A stretch of 64,000 nucleotides of DNA from Mycetocola miduiensis (lineage in GTDB: Bacteria; Actinomycetota; Actinomycetes; Actinomycetales; Microbacteriaceae). Position 1 is the first letter of the stretch, and the number at the start of each line of letters is the position of its first letter. Made by a program: the position numbers and the translations under genes. Positions 50,934 to 58,755 of this stretch are shown here, piece after piece. The notes under the pieces are model-generated. The model was given only the letters and a program-made list of their open reading frames with translations. It was not told where the DNA came from and searched no databases. The stretch covers positions 1 to 64,000 of the forward strand of contig NZ_FOVM01000006.1 in the NCBI RefSeq assembly GCF_900115155.1. Reading direction: 5' to 3'.

Positions 50934-51369
50934 CGGCCGCGCGGACGGCATCCCGTTGACCCCGGGCGACGCGGAGGGCGAGCTGCTCTGGCTCGACGAA
51001 CCGCTGTCGTTCTGGGGCGGTACCGACCTCGCCACCGGGGTGATCACCGATGTGCACCACCCGCAATGCGGTGCCTCGCTCGCCGGCCGGGTGGTCGTGA
51101 TGAGTGCATCACGCGGTTCGAGTTCGTCGTCGAGTGTGCTCGCCGAGCAAATCCGCTCCGGCGTCGGGCCGGCCGCGATGCTCCTCGCCAGCCGCGACGC
51201 CATCGTCGCGCTCGGTGCGCTGGCGGCCGCAGAGGTATACGGCGTGCAGATGCCCATCGTCCTCACGGATGCTAACGGCGTTCCGCGTGCGGGCCGGGTG
51301 CGGGTGAGCGCGACGGAGGAATCCGCGGTCATCCTCTGGGGCGCTTGCGGAACATCCGCCGCTGTGTAG
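50917..51369 (+). CDS. Aconitase X small subunit (DUF126 swivel domain)
   Basis: This is a 150-residue protein equivalent to the C-terminal DUF126 domain of one-chain AcnX. Markers are GELLWLDEPLSFWGGTDLATGVITDVHHPQCGASLAGRVVVM and the Ser-rich loop ASRGSSSSSSVLAE, which closes over the substrate. The start at ATG 50917 lies inside the large-subunit gene, implying coupled translation. The short intergenic region after it carries a palindrome and a possible internal promoter. Confidence 0.88.
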   Translation: MEAPGDGRADGIPLTPGDAEGELLWLDEPLSFWGGTDLATGVITDVHHPQCGASLAGRVVVMSASRGSSSSSSVLAEQIRSGVGPAAMLLASRDAIVALGALAAAEVYGVQMPIVLTDANGVPRAGRVRVSATEESAVILWGACGTSAAV

Positions 51370-51385
51370 TATGTAATACATTACA
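51345..51385 (+). promoter_or_regulatory. Internal promoter with perfect palindromic operator
   Basis: TGTAAT (51372-51377) and ATTACA (51380-51385) form a perfect inverted repeat with a 2-nt centre, the kind of site FCD-type GntR regulators bind. It overlaps the end of TAGTAT (51367-51372), which with TTGCGG (51345-51350; spacer 16 bp) could be an internal promoter for the dehydrogenase genes. Confidence 0.6.
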
Positions 51386-51397
51386 AGGGAGAGCATC

Positions 51398-52582
51398 GTG
51401 AGCAACGACGTGATTATCGTGGGGGCCGGCATCGTCGGCGCCGCGTGCGCACGAGCATTCGCTCTCGCCGGATTCTCGGTCCTCGTCCTCGAGCGCGGTA
51501 CCACTGCCGGCGGCACGTCGTCGGCGTGTGAAGGCAACCTTCTCGTCTCAGACAAAGGCCCGGGACACGAACTCGTGCTCGCGCAGTTCGCCTCCCGGTT
51601 GTGGTCGTCCACGGCCGCCGACCTGCGCGCCGAGCTTGGCGACACGTTCCCATCGATCGAATTCGAGCGGAAGGGCGGGCTCGTCGTCGCGACGACCGCC
51701 GACGGCGCCGAGTCGCTCCTGGCCTTCGCCGCTGATCAGCGCGGTGCCAGGGTTGACGCCCGCGTCGTCGACGCCGCCGAAATGCTCGAGCTTGAACCAG
51801 ACCTCAACCCCGCCGTCGCCGCCGGGGTGTTCTACCCCGACGACGCGCAGGTTCAGCCGACGATCGCGACCGAAGCGCTTATGGCATCCGCTCGCAGGAA
51901 CGGAGCACGGCTGCTGGAGAACACCGAGGTCACCGGAGGGCTGTTCGACGATGCGGGAGCACTGATCGGCGTGTCGACGAACCGCGGGCCCCAGCGCGCG
52001 TCCCGCGTCCTGATTGCCGCCGGTCCCTGGTCGGGCGACGTCGCCCGCCGGATCGGCCTGTCGCTTCCGGTCCGCCCGCGCCGCGGCGAGCTGCTTGTCA
52101 CCAGCCGGATGCGCCACCGCATCTTCCACAAGGTCTACGACGCGGACTATGTCGGGGCCGTCGGCTCCGACGACCGTGCCCTGCAGACCTCGAGCGTCGT
52201 CGAGTCGACCGCTGGAGGAACGGTTCTCATCGGCTCCTCCCGGCAGCAGGTGGAATTCGACTCCAGCCTGCGCGTCGACGTGCTCACCGAGGTGGCCGCC
52301 AAAGCGCTGCGCCTCTTCCCGTTCCTCGCCACGGCGGCGGTGATGCGCAGCTACGGCGGATTCCGACCGTTCATGCCCGATCACCTCCCGGCGATCGGTG
52401 AAGACCCTCGGATGCCTGGACTCTGGCACGCGTCAGGCCATGAGGGGGCCGGGATCGGGCTGAGCCTCGCCACGGCCGAACTCCTCCGCGACCTCTTTCT
52501 CGGCCGCACCCCTGAGGTCGACCCAAGCCCGTACTCTCCCGCCCGGGCAACACTCGCCCCGCACCTTGAACTGGTGGCCTGA
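51398..52582 (+). CDS. D-hydroxyproline dehydrogenase, FAD-dependent DAO-type (beta) subunit
   Basis: This is a 394-residue DAO/SoxB-like flavoprotein starting at GTG 51398 (AAGGGAGAG upstream). FAD-binding motif: VIIVGAGIVGAACARAFALAGFSVLVLERG. C-terminal markers are GGFRPFMPDHLPAIGEDPRMPGLWHASGHEGAGIGLS. In bacterial hydroxyproline pathways a DAO-type subunit acts with a small 2Fe-2S protein and a second flavoprotein to oxidise cis-4-hydroxy-D-proline to 1-pyrroline-4-hydroxy-2-carboxylate; all three genes are here in order. Confidence 0.88.
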   Translation: MSNDVIIVGAGIVGAACARAFALAGFSVLVLERGTTAGGTSSACEGNLLVSDKGPGHELVLAQFASRLWSSTAADLRAELGDTFPSIEFERKGGLVVATTADGAESLLAFAADQRGARVDARVVDAAEMLELEPDLNPAVAAGVFYPDDAQVQPTIATEALMASARRNGARLLENTEVTGGLFDDAGALIGVSTNRGPQRASRVLIAAGPWSGDVARRIGLSLPVRPRRGELLVTSRMRHRIFHKVYDADYVGAVGSDDRALQTSSVVESTAGGTVLIGSSRQQVEFDSSLRVDVLTEVAAKALRLFPFLATAAVMRSYGGFRPFMPDHLPAIGEDPRMPGLWHASGHEGAGIGLSLATAELLRDLFLGRTPEVDPSPYSPARATLAPHLELVA

Positions 52583-52584
52583 CC

Positions 52585-52908
52585 ATGACCGCGCGACTGC
52601 TGCCCTTCTCCGACGACCCGATCCGGCCGTCGTCGCCCGCTTCGGTGTCGATCCAGTTCGACGGCGCACCGATCGAGGGTGTCTCCGGCCAGAGCATCGC
52701 CGGTGTGATCCTCGCCAGCGGGCCGCTCGGATTCCGCCGCACCTCCGTGTCGGGCAAATCACGCGGCGTGTTCTGCGGCATCGGCGTTTGCTTCGACTGC
52801 CTCGTCGAGGTCAACGGCGACCGTGACGTGCGGGCGTGCCAGCGCCGCGCCGTCGATGGTGACGTCGTCGTCACCCAGCACGACGCGCTCCCGGGGAGCA
52901 TCGCATGA
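52585..52908 (+). CDS. D-hydroxyproline dehydrogenase, 2Fe-2S (gamma) subunit
   Basis: This is a 107-residue protein with a ferredoxin-like SoxD/HcnA-type fold: VSIQFDGAPIEGVSGQSIAGVILASG and the cluster ligands in GVFCGIGVCFDCLVEVNG plus RACQRRA (four cysteines, CxxxxCxxC...C). It starts 2 bp after the beta-subunit stop and overlaps the next gene by 4 bp. It mediates electron transfer between the two flavoprotein subunits. Confidence 0.9.
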   Translation: MTARLLPFSDDPIRPSSPASVSIQFDGAPIEGVSGQSIAGVILASGPLGFRRTSVSGKSRGVFCGIGVCFDCLVEVNGDRDVRACQRRAVDGDVVVTQHDALPGSIA

Positions 52909-54389
52909 GCTCTGTCCTGATCCTTGGCGCCGGCCCGGCCGGGCTCGCCGCGGCACGCGCTGCTCGTCGCCGCGGCGCCTCCGTCACCCTCGTCGACTCC
53001 TCCGAACAGCTCGGCGGTCAGTTCTGGCGGCACCTCCCGGCGGAACGGCCTGCCGCTCGTGAACGCATCCTGCACCACGGTTGGGATACTTTCCGTGCGC
53101 TTCAGGCCCAATTGGTCGCCGACGACGGATGCCGCATCCTCACGTCAGCGTCCGTCTTCGCGATCGATGCGACTGCGTCGCCCTCCACGACCGGAACCGG
53201 CCCTGGCCGGGTGCACGTGATCGTCGGCCCGAGCGACGGCACCGGCCGCGAACGGATCGAACTGCTGCCCGACGCGATCGTCCTCGCCACCGGCGCCCAC
53301 GACCGCACCCTCCCGTTCCCGGGCTGGGACCTGCCCGGCGTCTTCACCGGCGGTGCAGCACAGGCCCTCGCGAAGGGTGAGCGGCTCGCCGTTGGTGCCC
53401 ACGTCGTCGTCGCCGGCGCCGGCCCATTCCTGCTGCCCGTCGCTGCGTCGCTCGCCGCAACCGGCTCGCGCGTTCTCGGAGTCTTCGAATCCTCGCGGCT
53501 GTCCTCACTCGTCCGGGGCTGGCTGCCACGACCCTGGCAACTGCTGCCCGCCGCGAAGAAGGGCGCCGAACTCGCCGGATACATCGGCGGCCAGCTGAAG
53601 AGCCGGATTCCGTACACCACGGGCGCATCCGTCATCGCCGCGCACGGAACAGACCGGGTCGAATCGGTCACCGTCGCGTCCCTCGATAAGAACTGGACCC
53701 CGGTCGCCGGCACCGAGCGCACCCTCGCCGTCGATGCCGTCTGCGTCAGCCACGGGTTCACCCCGCGACTCGAGCTCGCCATCGCTGCGGGCTGCCAGAT
53801 CACCGACGAGCGATTCGTCGCGGTCGACGACGCCCAGGCGACGAGCGTTCCCGGTGTGTACGCCGCCGGTGAGATCACGGGTATCGGCGGCGTCGACCTC
53901 GCGCTCGCCGAAGGTGCTCTCGCGGGACACGCCGCCGCAGGGGGGAATCCTTTCGATCTGCCCGGGGAGGTCCGCAAACGGCGGATCTACGAGGGTTTCG
54001 CCCGCCGAATCGAAGCCGCCCATGGCATCCGCCCAGGCTGGCCCGACATGGTCACCGACGACACGATCGTCTGCCGCTGTGAGGAAGTGAGCTTCGGTGC
54101 GCTCTGCAGCACCGCCGAGAGCACCGCGTCGACCTCGCTGCGATCGCTCAAACTCACCACCCGCGCCGGGCTCGGCATCTGCCAGGGCCGGGTCTGCGGC
54201 CGGTCGCTCGAACAGCTGATCGCCCGCCGACTGCCGGGAAACACCCTCGGCGACACCGTGTCGACCGACCGCCGGCCGATTGCCGTTCCCCTCCGTCTCG
54301 GCGAACTCGCCGCAGCCGCCCGCCCAACCGATCCTTCTCCAACCACCCCCACACCGCTGGCCGATCCTCCGAAAGGGCCCACATCATGA
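52905..54389 (+). CDS. D-hydroxyproline dehydrogenase, pyridine nucleotide-disulfide-type (alpha) subunit
   Basis: This is a 494-residue flavoprotein resembling HcnB/SoxA alpha subunits. FAD motif LILGAGPAGLAAARAARRRG; second dinucleotide fold HVVVAGAGPFLLPVAASLAATG; VPGVYAAGEITGIGGVDLALAEGALAG near residues 310-340. The C-terminal BFD-like cluster domain has CRCEEVSFGAL and GLGICQGRVCGRSLEQLI, ligands for a second 2Fe-2S centre. The tail of about 50 residues is Pro/Thr-rich. It overlaps the deaminase gene by 4 bp. Confidence 0.88.
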   Translation: MSSVLILGAGPAGLAAARAARRRGASVTLVDSSEQLGGQFWRHLPAERPAARERILHHGWDTFRALQAQLVADDGCRILTSASVFAIDATASPSTTGTGPGRVHVIVGPSDGTGRERIELLPDAIVLATGAHDRTLPFPGWDLPGVFTGGAAQALAKGERLAVGAHVVVAGAGPFLLPVAASLAATGSRVLGVFESSRLSSLVRGWLPRPWQLLPAAKKGAELAGYIGGQLKSRIPYTTGASVIAAHGTDRVESVTVASLDKNWTPVAGTERTLAVDAVCVSHGFTPRLELAIAAGCQITDERFVAVDDAQATSVPGVYAAGEITGIGGVDLALAEGALAGHAAAGGNPFDLPGEVRKRRIYEGFARRIEAAHGIRPGWPDMVTDDTIVCRCEEVSFGALCSTAESTASTSLRSLKLTTRAGLGICQGRVCGRSLEQLIARRLPGNTLGDTVSTDRRPIAVPLRLGELAAAARPTDPSPTTPTPLADPPKGPTS

Positions 54390-55318
54390 CCAAACAGAAA
54401 TTCGACCTCGGTGGCGTCATCGTCGCCACCACGCTCGCCTTCAAAGAGGACGCCTCAGCGCCCGCCGGACTGGCCGTCGACTACGACCGGTTCGCTGAGC
54501 ACTGCGACTTCTTGATCTCGAACGGATGCCGCGGCGTCGGCCCGAACGGATCGCTCGGCGAGTACTCCTCGCTCACAGACGAGGAGCGCCGCAAGGTCAT
54601 CCAGGTGGCCGTGGAGACCGTCGGCGACCGCGGCCTCGTCGTCGCCGGAGTGCACGGTGTCGGCTGGCACCAGGCTAGGCAGTGGGCCGAGTACGCGAAG
54701 GAAGACGGTGCAGACGGTGTGCTGCTCCTTCCGCCGACCATCTACCGCGCCAACGACGACGAGGTTGTGGAGCACTACGCCCGGGTAGCCGAGGTCGGTC
54801 TGCCGATCATGGCGTACAACAACCCGTTCGACACCAAGGTGGACCTGACCCCCGCGCTGCTCAAGCGGATCGCTGAAATCCCCGAGGTCGTCGCCATTAA
54901 GGAGTTCTCCGCCGACATCCGTCGCGTGCTCGAGATCCAGGAGGTCTGCGACCTCGACGTCATCGCCGGAGCCGACGACCTGCTCTTCGAATCCCTCGTC
55001 GCCGGTGCGACCGGCTGGTTCGCCGGTTACCCCAACGCGTTCCCGCGGGAAGCCGTTGAGATCTACGACCAGGTGAAGGCCGGCAACATCGCCGAAGCCC
55101 TCGAACTGTACACGCAGCTCGTCGCCGTGTTCCGGTGGGACTCCAAGACCGAGTTCGTGCAGGCCATCAAGCTCTCCGTCGACATCGCCGGCAACAGCTA
55201 CGGTGGACCCACACGTCCTCCGCGCGGACCGCTCAGCGCCGAGAACGAAGCCGCAGTGCGTGCAGACACCCAGAAAGCGCTGAACTACATCAAGAGCCGC
55301 TCGCGGGTTCACGCGTAA
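54386..55318 (+). CDS. DHDPS-family 1-pyrroline-4-hydroxy-2-carboxylate deaminase
   Basis: This is a 310-residue class I aldolase-fold enzyme of the dihydrodipicolinate synthase family. It has GCRGVGPNGSLGEYSSLTDEERRKVIQVAVE, the catalytic Tyr in IMAYNNPFDTKVDL and the Schiff-base Lys in VVAIKEFSADIRRVL. In the hydroxyproline pathway the family member removes ammonia and water to give 2-oxoglutarate semialdehyde. Its place between the dehydrogenase and an aldehyde dehydrogenase fits exactly. It uses an ATGA start overlapping the previous gene. Confidence 0.9.
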   Translation: MTKQKFDLGGVIVATTLAFKEDASAPAGLAVDYDRFAEHCDFLISNGCRGVGPNGSLGEYSSLTDEERRKVIQVAVETVGDRGLVVAGVHGVGWHQARQWAEYAKEDGADGVLLLPPTIYRANDDEVVEHYARVAEVGLPIMAYNNPFDTKVDLTPALLKRIAEIPEVVAIKEFSADIRRVLEIQEVCDLDVIAGADDLLFESLVAGATGWFAGYPNAFPREAVEIYDQVKAGNIAEALELYTQLVAVFRWDSKTEFVQAIKLSVDIAGNSYGGPTRPPRGPLSAENEAAVRADTQKALNYIKSRSRVHA

Positions 55319-55348
55319 CACCTCGGCACGGCCGGGAAGGAGCACAGG

Positions 55349-56350
55349 ATGCGTTCAAAACGCATGTTTACCGCGGTGGACTCGCACACCGAGGGGATGC
55401 CGACGCGCGTCGTCACCGGCGGCGTCGGCGTCATCCCCGGCGCGACCATGAACGAGAAGCGGCTGTACTTCATGGAGCATCTTGACGACATCCGTCAATT
55501 GCTCATGAATGAGCCGCGCGGTCATGCGGCGATGAGCGGTGCAATCCTGCAGGCTCCGACCCGGCCTGACGCCGACTGGGGTGTCGTATACATCGAGGTG
55601 TCCGGTTGCCTGCCGATGTGCGGGCACGGCACCATCGGTGTCGCGACCGTGCTGGTGGAGACGGGCATGGTCGAGGTCACCGAACCGGTCACGACCATCC
55701 GACTGGACACCCCCGCGGGGCTCGTTATCGCCCGCGTTGCGGTGAGCGACGGGCACGCCGACTCCGTCACGATCGAAAACGTGCCCGCGTACAGTGTTCG
55801 GCTCGACGACACCGTCGAGGTGCCCGGTTATGGGCCGGTTCGGTACAGCCTCGCCTTCGGCGGCAACTTCTACGCCATGGTCGACCTCGACGACGTCGGC
55901 CTGCCGTTCGACCGGTCCAACCAGCAAGAGATCCTCACCGCAGGGCTCGCGATCATGGATGCCATCAACTCGACCAACCCCCCGCGGCATCCGGAGATCG
56001 ATGGGGTCAACCACTGCCACCACGTCGAGTTCATCGCCAGCGGGTCGACCGCGGAGCACTCCCGGCACGCGATGGCGATCTACCCCGGCTGGTTCGACCG
56101 GTCGCCGTGCGGCACCGGAACATCCGCACGGATGGCCGAACTGTGGGCCCGCGGGGAGCTCGCCCTCGACACCGACTTCATCAACGAGTCGTTCATCGGC
56201 TCACGTTTCGTCGGACGGCTGATCGGCGAGACCACCGTTGACGGCATCCCCGCCGTGATCCCCACCGTGACCGGGCGGGCCTGGGTGACCGGAATCGGGT
56301 CGTACCTGCTCGACCCGTCAGACCCTTTTCCCACCGGATTCCAATTGTGA
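55349..56350 (+). CDS. 4-hydroxyproline 2-epimerase (proline racemase family)
   Basis: This is a 333-residue enzyme. The catalytic cysteine pair is in GCLPMCGHGTIGVATVL and FDRSPCGTGTSARMAEL, the Cys/Cys arrangement of racemases and 4-hydroxyproline epimerases; TAVDSHTEGMPTRVVTGGV is the family start. It converts trans-4-hydroxy-L-proline to cis-4-hydroxy-D-proline, the first step of the pathway encoded around it. The ATG at 55349 is preceded by AAGGAG. It differs clearly from the paralogue at 43101-44126. Confidence 0.92.
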   Translation: MRSKRMFTAVDSHTEGMPTRVVTGGVGVIPGATMNEKRLYFMEHLDDIRQLLMNEPRGHAAMSGAILQAPTRPDADWGVVYIEVSGCLPMCGHGTIGVATVLVETGMVEVTEPVTTIRLDTPAGLVIARVAVSDGHADSVTIENVPAYSVRLDDTVEVPGYGPVRYSLAFGGNFYAMVDLDDVGLPFDRSNQQEILTAGLAIMDAINSTNPPRHPEIDGVNHCHHVEFIASGSTAEHSRHAMAIYPGWFDRSPCGTGTSARMAELWARGELALDTDFINESFIGSRFVGRLIGETTVDGIPAVIPTVTGRAWVTGIGSYLLDPSDPFPTGFQL

Positions 56351-56357
56351 GGCCGAC

Positions 56358-57863
56358 ATGTCCCTGACCACTGAAGAACTCGACACGATCGCGCAGCGCG
56401 CAGCGGATGCCGCCCCTGAGTGGGCAGGCATGGAACCGCGGTTGCGCGCCCGGGCGCTCGTCGCCGTCGCTGATGCCCTCGAAGCGGCGCAGGCCGACCT
56501 CGTCACCGTTGCCCGTGAGGAGACCGGGCTCACCGACGCCCGCCTCGGCGGGGAACTGAAGCGCACCGCCGTGCAGTTGCGGCTCTTCGCCGACGTCATT
56601 CTCGACGGCGGCTACCTCGATGTGCGAATCGATGAGGCCGACGACTCCTTCGCGCTCGGTGTGCGTCCCGACCTGCGCCGCTACCGGGTGCCGGTCGGCC
56701 CGGTGCTCAACTTCGCTGCCAGCAACTTTCCATTCGCGTTCTCGGTCCTCGGTGGGGACACCGCTTCGGCGCTCGCGGCCGGAAACCCGGTCATCGTGAA
56801 GGCGCACTCCGGGCACCCCCGCCTGTCTGAGCTCACCGCCGAGGTCGCGAACAAGGCGCTCGCCAAGGCCGGCGCGCCGGACGGCATCCTGCAGCTCATC
56901 TCGGGCCAGGAAGCTGGAGTGACCATGCTGAAGGACCCGCGGATCGCCGCCGCGTCGTTCACCGGGTCGATCCGGGCCGGCCGGATGCTCGCCGACATCG
57001 CCGCCGCTCGGCCCGCGCCGATCCCGTTCTACGGCGAACTCGGCAGCGTCAACCCGGCGTTCGTCACCTCGGCGGCCCTCGCCGAGAACGCCGATGCGAT
57101 CGCCGACGGTTTCGTCACGAGCGTCTCCGGGTCAGCGGGACAGCTGTGCACCAAACCCGGTTTCCTCTTCGTGCCCGCAGGGCAGGGATTCGCCGAGAAG
57201 GTGGCGTCACGCGGCAGTGACATCGGTGAACACCGGATGCTCAACCCCGGCATCGCCTCCGGGTACGGCGACCGCAGGGACACGATCCTCGGCACCGACG
57301 GCGTCACCGCGCTCGCCGAAGGCGCCTTGCGGATCGACGAGGACGGTCAGGGCTGGGCGACCCCAACCTTCGTTCGCGTGCCGATCCAGAATCTGGTCGA
57401 GCAGCGGGAACGTCTGCGCGATGAGGCCTTCGGTCCGCTCGCCATCGTGGTCGAGTACGACGACGAGTCTGAGCTGGTTCCGGTCGCCGAGTTGCTGTTC
57501 GACGGCAACCTCACCGGCACCGTGCACCTGGCCGACGGGGAGGACTCCGAGCCGGTTCGTTCGCTCGTGCAGTGGCTGACCAGCCACGTCGGGCGGGTGC
57601 TGTTCGGCGGCTGGCCGACCGGCGTCGCCGTTACCCCGGCGATGCAGCACGGCGGGCCGTACCCGGCGACGACGATGGACACCGGCACCTCCGTCGGTAC
57701 CGCGGCGATCTCCCGGTTCCTGCGCTCGGTCAGCTACCAGAGCGCGCCGGAGGCCCTCCTGCCGGAGCCGCTGCGGGATGACAACCCGTGGGGTGTTCCG
57801 CAGCACCGGAGCCCGGCCGGGGAGTCCCTGAGCTGGGGAAGCGCCGCGCTGTCCTCCCGCTGA
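56358..57863 (+). CDS. Aldehyde dehydrogenase, probable 2-oxoglutarate semialdehyde dehydrogenase
   Basis: This is a 501-residue NAD(P)-dependent aldehyde dehydrogenase of the KGSADH type. Landmarks are GPVLNFAASNFPFAFSVLGGDTASALAAGNPVIVKAH, general base Glu in FYGELGSVNP, nucleophile Cys in SAGQLCTKPGFLFVP and FGPLAIVVEYDD. It oxidises 2-oxoglutarate semialdehyde to 2-oxoglutarate, the last step of 4-hydroxyproline catabolism. It starts 7 bp after the epimerase, and the operon ends here at a T-loop hairpin. Confidence 0.92.
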   Translation: MSLTTEELDTIAQRAADAAPEWAGMEPRLRARALVAVADALEAAQADLVTVAREETGLTDARLGGELKRTAVQLRLFADVILDGGYLDVRIDEADDSFALGVRPDLRRYRVPVGPVLNFAASNFPFAFSVLGGDTASALAAGNPVIVKAHSGHPRLSELTAEVANKALAKAGAPDGILQLISGQEAGVTMLKDPRIAAASFTGSIRAGRMLADIAAARPAPIPFYGELGSVNPAFVTSAALAENADAIADGFVTSVSGSAGQLCTKPGFLFVPAGQGFAEKVASRGSDIGEHRMLNPGIASGYGDRRDTILGTDGVTALAEGALRIDEDGQGWATPTFVRVPIQNLVEQRERLRDEAFGPLAIVVEYDDESELVPVAELLFDGNLTGTVHLADGEDSEPVRSLVQWLTSHVGRVLFGGWPTGVAVTPAMQHGGPYPATTMDTGTSVGTAAISRFLRSVSYQSAPEALLPEPLRDDNPWGVPQHRSPAGESLSWGSAALSSR

Positions 57864-57871
57864 CAGGGTGC

Positions 57872-57938
57872 CTCGCGCGGGTGTTTTGGTGTTGCGCGGG
57901 TGTTTTTTCACCCGCGCAACGCAATTCCACCCGCGCGG
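57872..57938. repeat. GCGCGGGTG palindromic repeat, copy 1 (probable terminator)
   Basis: GTTGCGCGGGTG (57891-57902) and CACCCGCGCAAC (57909-57920) form a perfect 12-bp stem with a TTTTTT loop. It is flanked by CTCGCGCGGGTGTTTTGG (57872-57889), which recurs at 58664-58681, and CCACCCGCGCG. It lies 8 bp after the aldehyde dehydrogenase stop. Confidence 0.75.
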
Positions 57939-58048
57939 GCTGGTTCGGGCGCGGTTGTGGCCCCTCCGGTAGACGTGCGTTCGAGCCTCGCGCGGTGCAC
58001 CGGCATCCGTCCTCGCTTGAGGGCGGTGCGGCGGCAACGAGCCCCGCG

Positions 58049-58393
58049 TCACCCGTCGATGCGCTCGAGAAGCTTCTTGAGCGCATCCCGGATGTCGTCG
58101 TAGTCGTTCTGCCCCGCCCGACTCTCGGCCGCGATGACGCCGCAGCGATGCACTTTGCGGAAGTCGCCGATCGGGAACTTGTAGTGACCCTTGGTGTCGT
58201 CCGGATGCTCGTCGTCGACTCCGAGGTACCAGTCCGAGTAATCGGACCAGCTGTGCTTGTCGAGAAAGGTGTTCTCCTGGTCAGCGGACGGGGCGTGCTC
58301 ACTCCAGTCGTCGCGCTCGTCGTGCGTGACCTTTCCGTCGTCGATCAGCTTCTTCGCGTGGCGGAATGCCCGCTGGTTCAATTTCACGGCCAT
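58049..58393 (-). CDS. Hypothetical 114-residue hydrophilic protein
   Basis: This is a soluble charged protein rich in Asp, Lys and aromatic residues: QRAFRHAKKLIDDGKVTHDERDDWSEHAPS, then FLDKHSWSDYSDWYLGVDDEHPDD, HYKFPIGDFRKVHRCGVIAAESRAGQ and an amphipathic C-terminal helix. I recall small actinobacterial proteins of this appearance without assigned function. The ATG at 58393 has AAGGGAGG upstream, so an earlier in-frame start was rejected. It is bracketed on both sides by copies of the GCGCGGGTG repeat family. Confidence 0.78.
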   Translation of the reverse strand: MAVKLNQRAFRHAKKLIDDGKVTHDERDDWSEHAPSADQENTFLDKHSWSDYSDWYLGVDDEHPDDTKGHYKFPIGDFRKVHRCGVIAAESRAGQNDYDDIRDALKKLLERIDG

Positions 58394-58476
58394 GGTGGCC
58401 TCCCTTCTTCGCCCAGCCAAGCCGTCGGCATCCGCCCGCGCAACGGGGTTGCGGCGCTTGCCACTCATAGTCAGCG

Positions 58477-58731
58477 CGGGTGTTTGTGCGCTGCGCGGGT
58501 GTATTTTGACTCGCGCGAGCCCGGAAGACCCGCGTTCAGCAGCCGGGTTGGCCGACCGGAGAGCGCTCGCCGTGGTGATCCTGCTCTCGGCTGTGCTCTA
58601 CCACTTCGTGCACGGATTCCGGAAGTTCCGCCGGGCACCGTCCCTCGCCTGAGCGTTCCGCGTCTCGCGCGGGTGTTTTGGCTGCGCGCGGGTGCATTTC
58701 CACCCGCGCTCGACCACGAGACCCGCGCGAG
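58477..58731. repeat. GCGCGGGTG palindromic repeats, copies 2 and 3, filling a 362-bp gap
   Basis: The gene-free stretch 58394-58755 holds a diverged copy near 58477-58540 (GCGCGGGTGTTTG, CTGCGCGGGTGTATTTTG, CTCGCGCGAG) and a clear copy at 58664-58731. In the latter, CTCGCGCGGGT (58664-58674) pairs with ACCCGCGCGAG (58721-58731), and an inner stem GCGCGGGTG (58686-58694)/CACCCGCGC (58701-58709) has a CATTTC loop. I see no supported gene or RNA in the rest. Confidence 0.7.
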
Positions 58732-58755
58732 GCATCCGGTCGGGGCGGCATCCGG

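Noticed and set aside
58572-58652. Possible 26-residue membrane peptide (VVILLSAVLYHFVHGF...)
   Set aside because: The hydrophobic stretch is suggestive, but it has only GTG starts, no ribosome site and lies in repeat-rich intergenic DNA; too short to support without conservation data.
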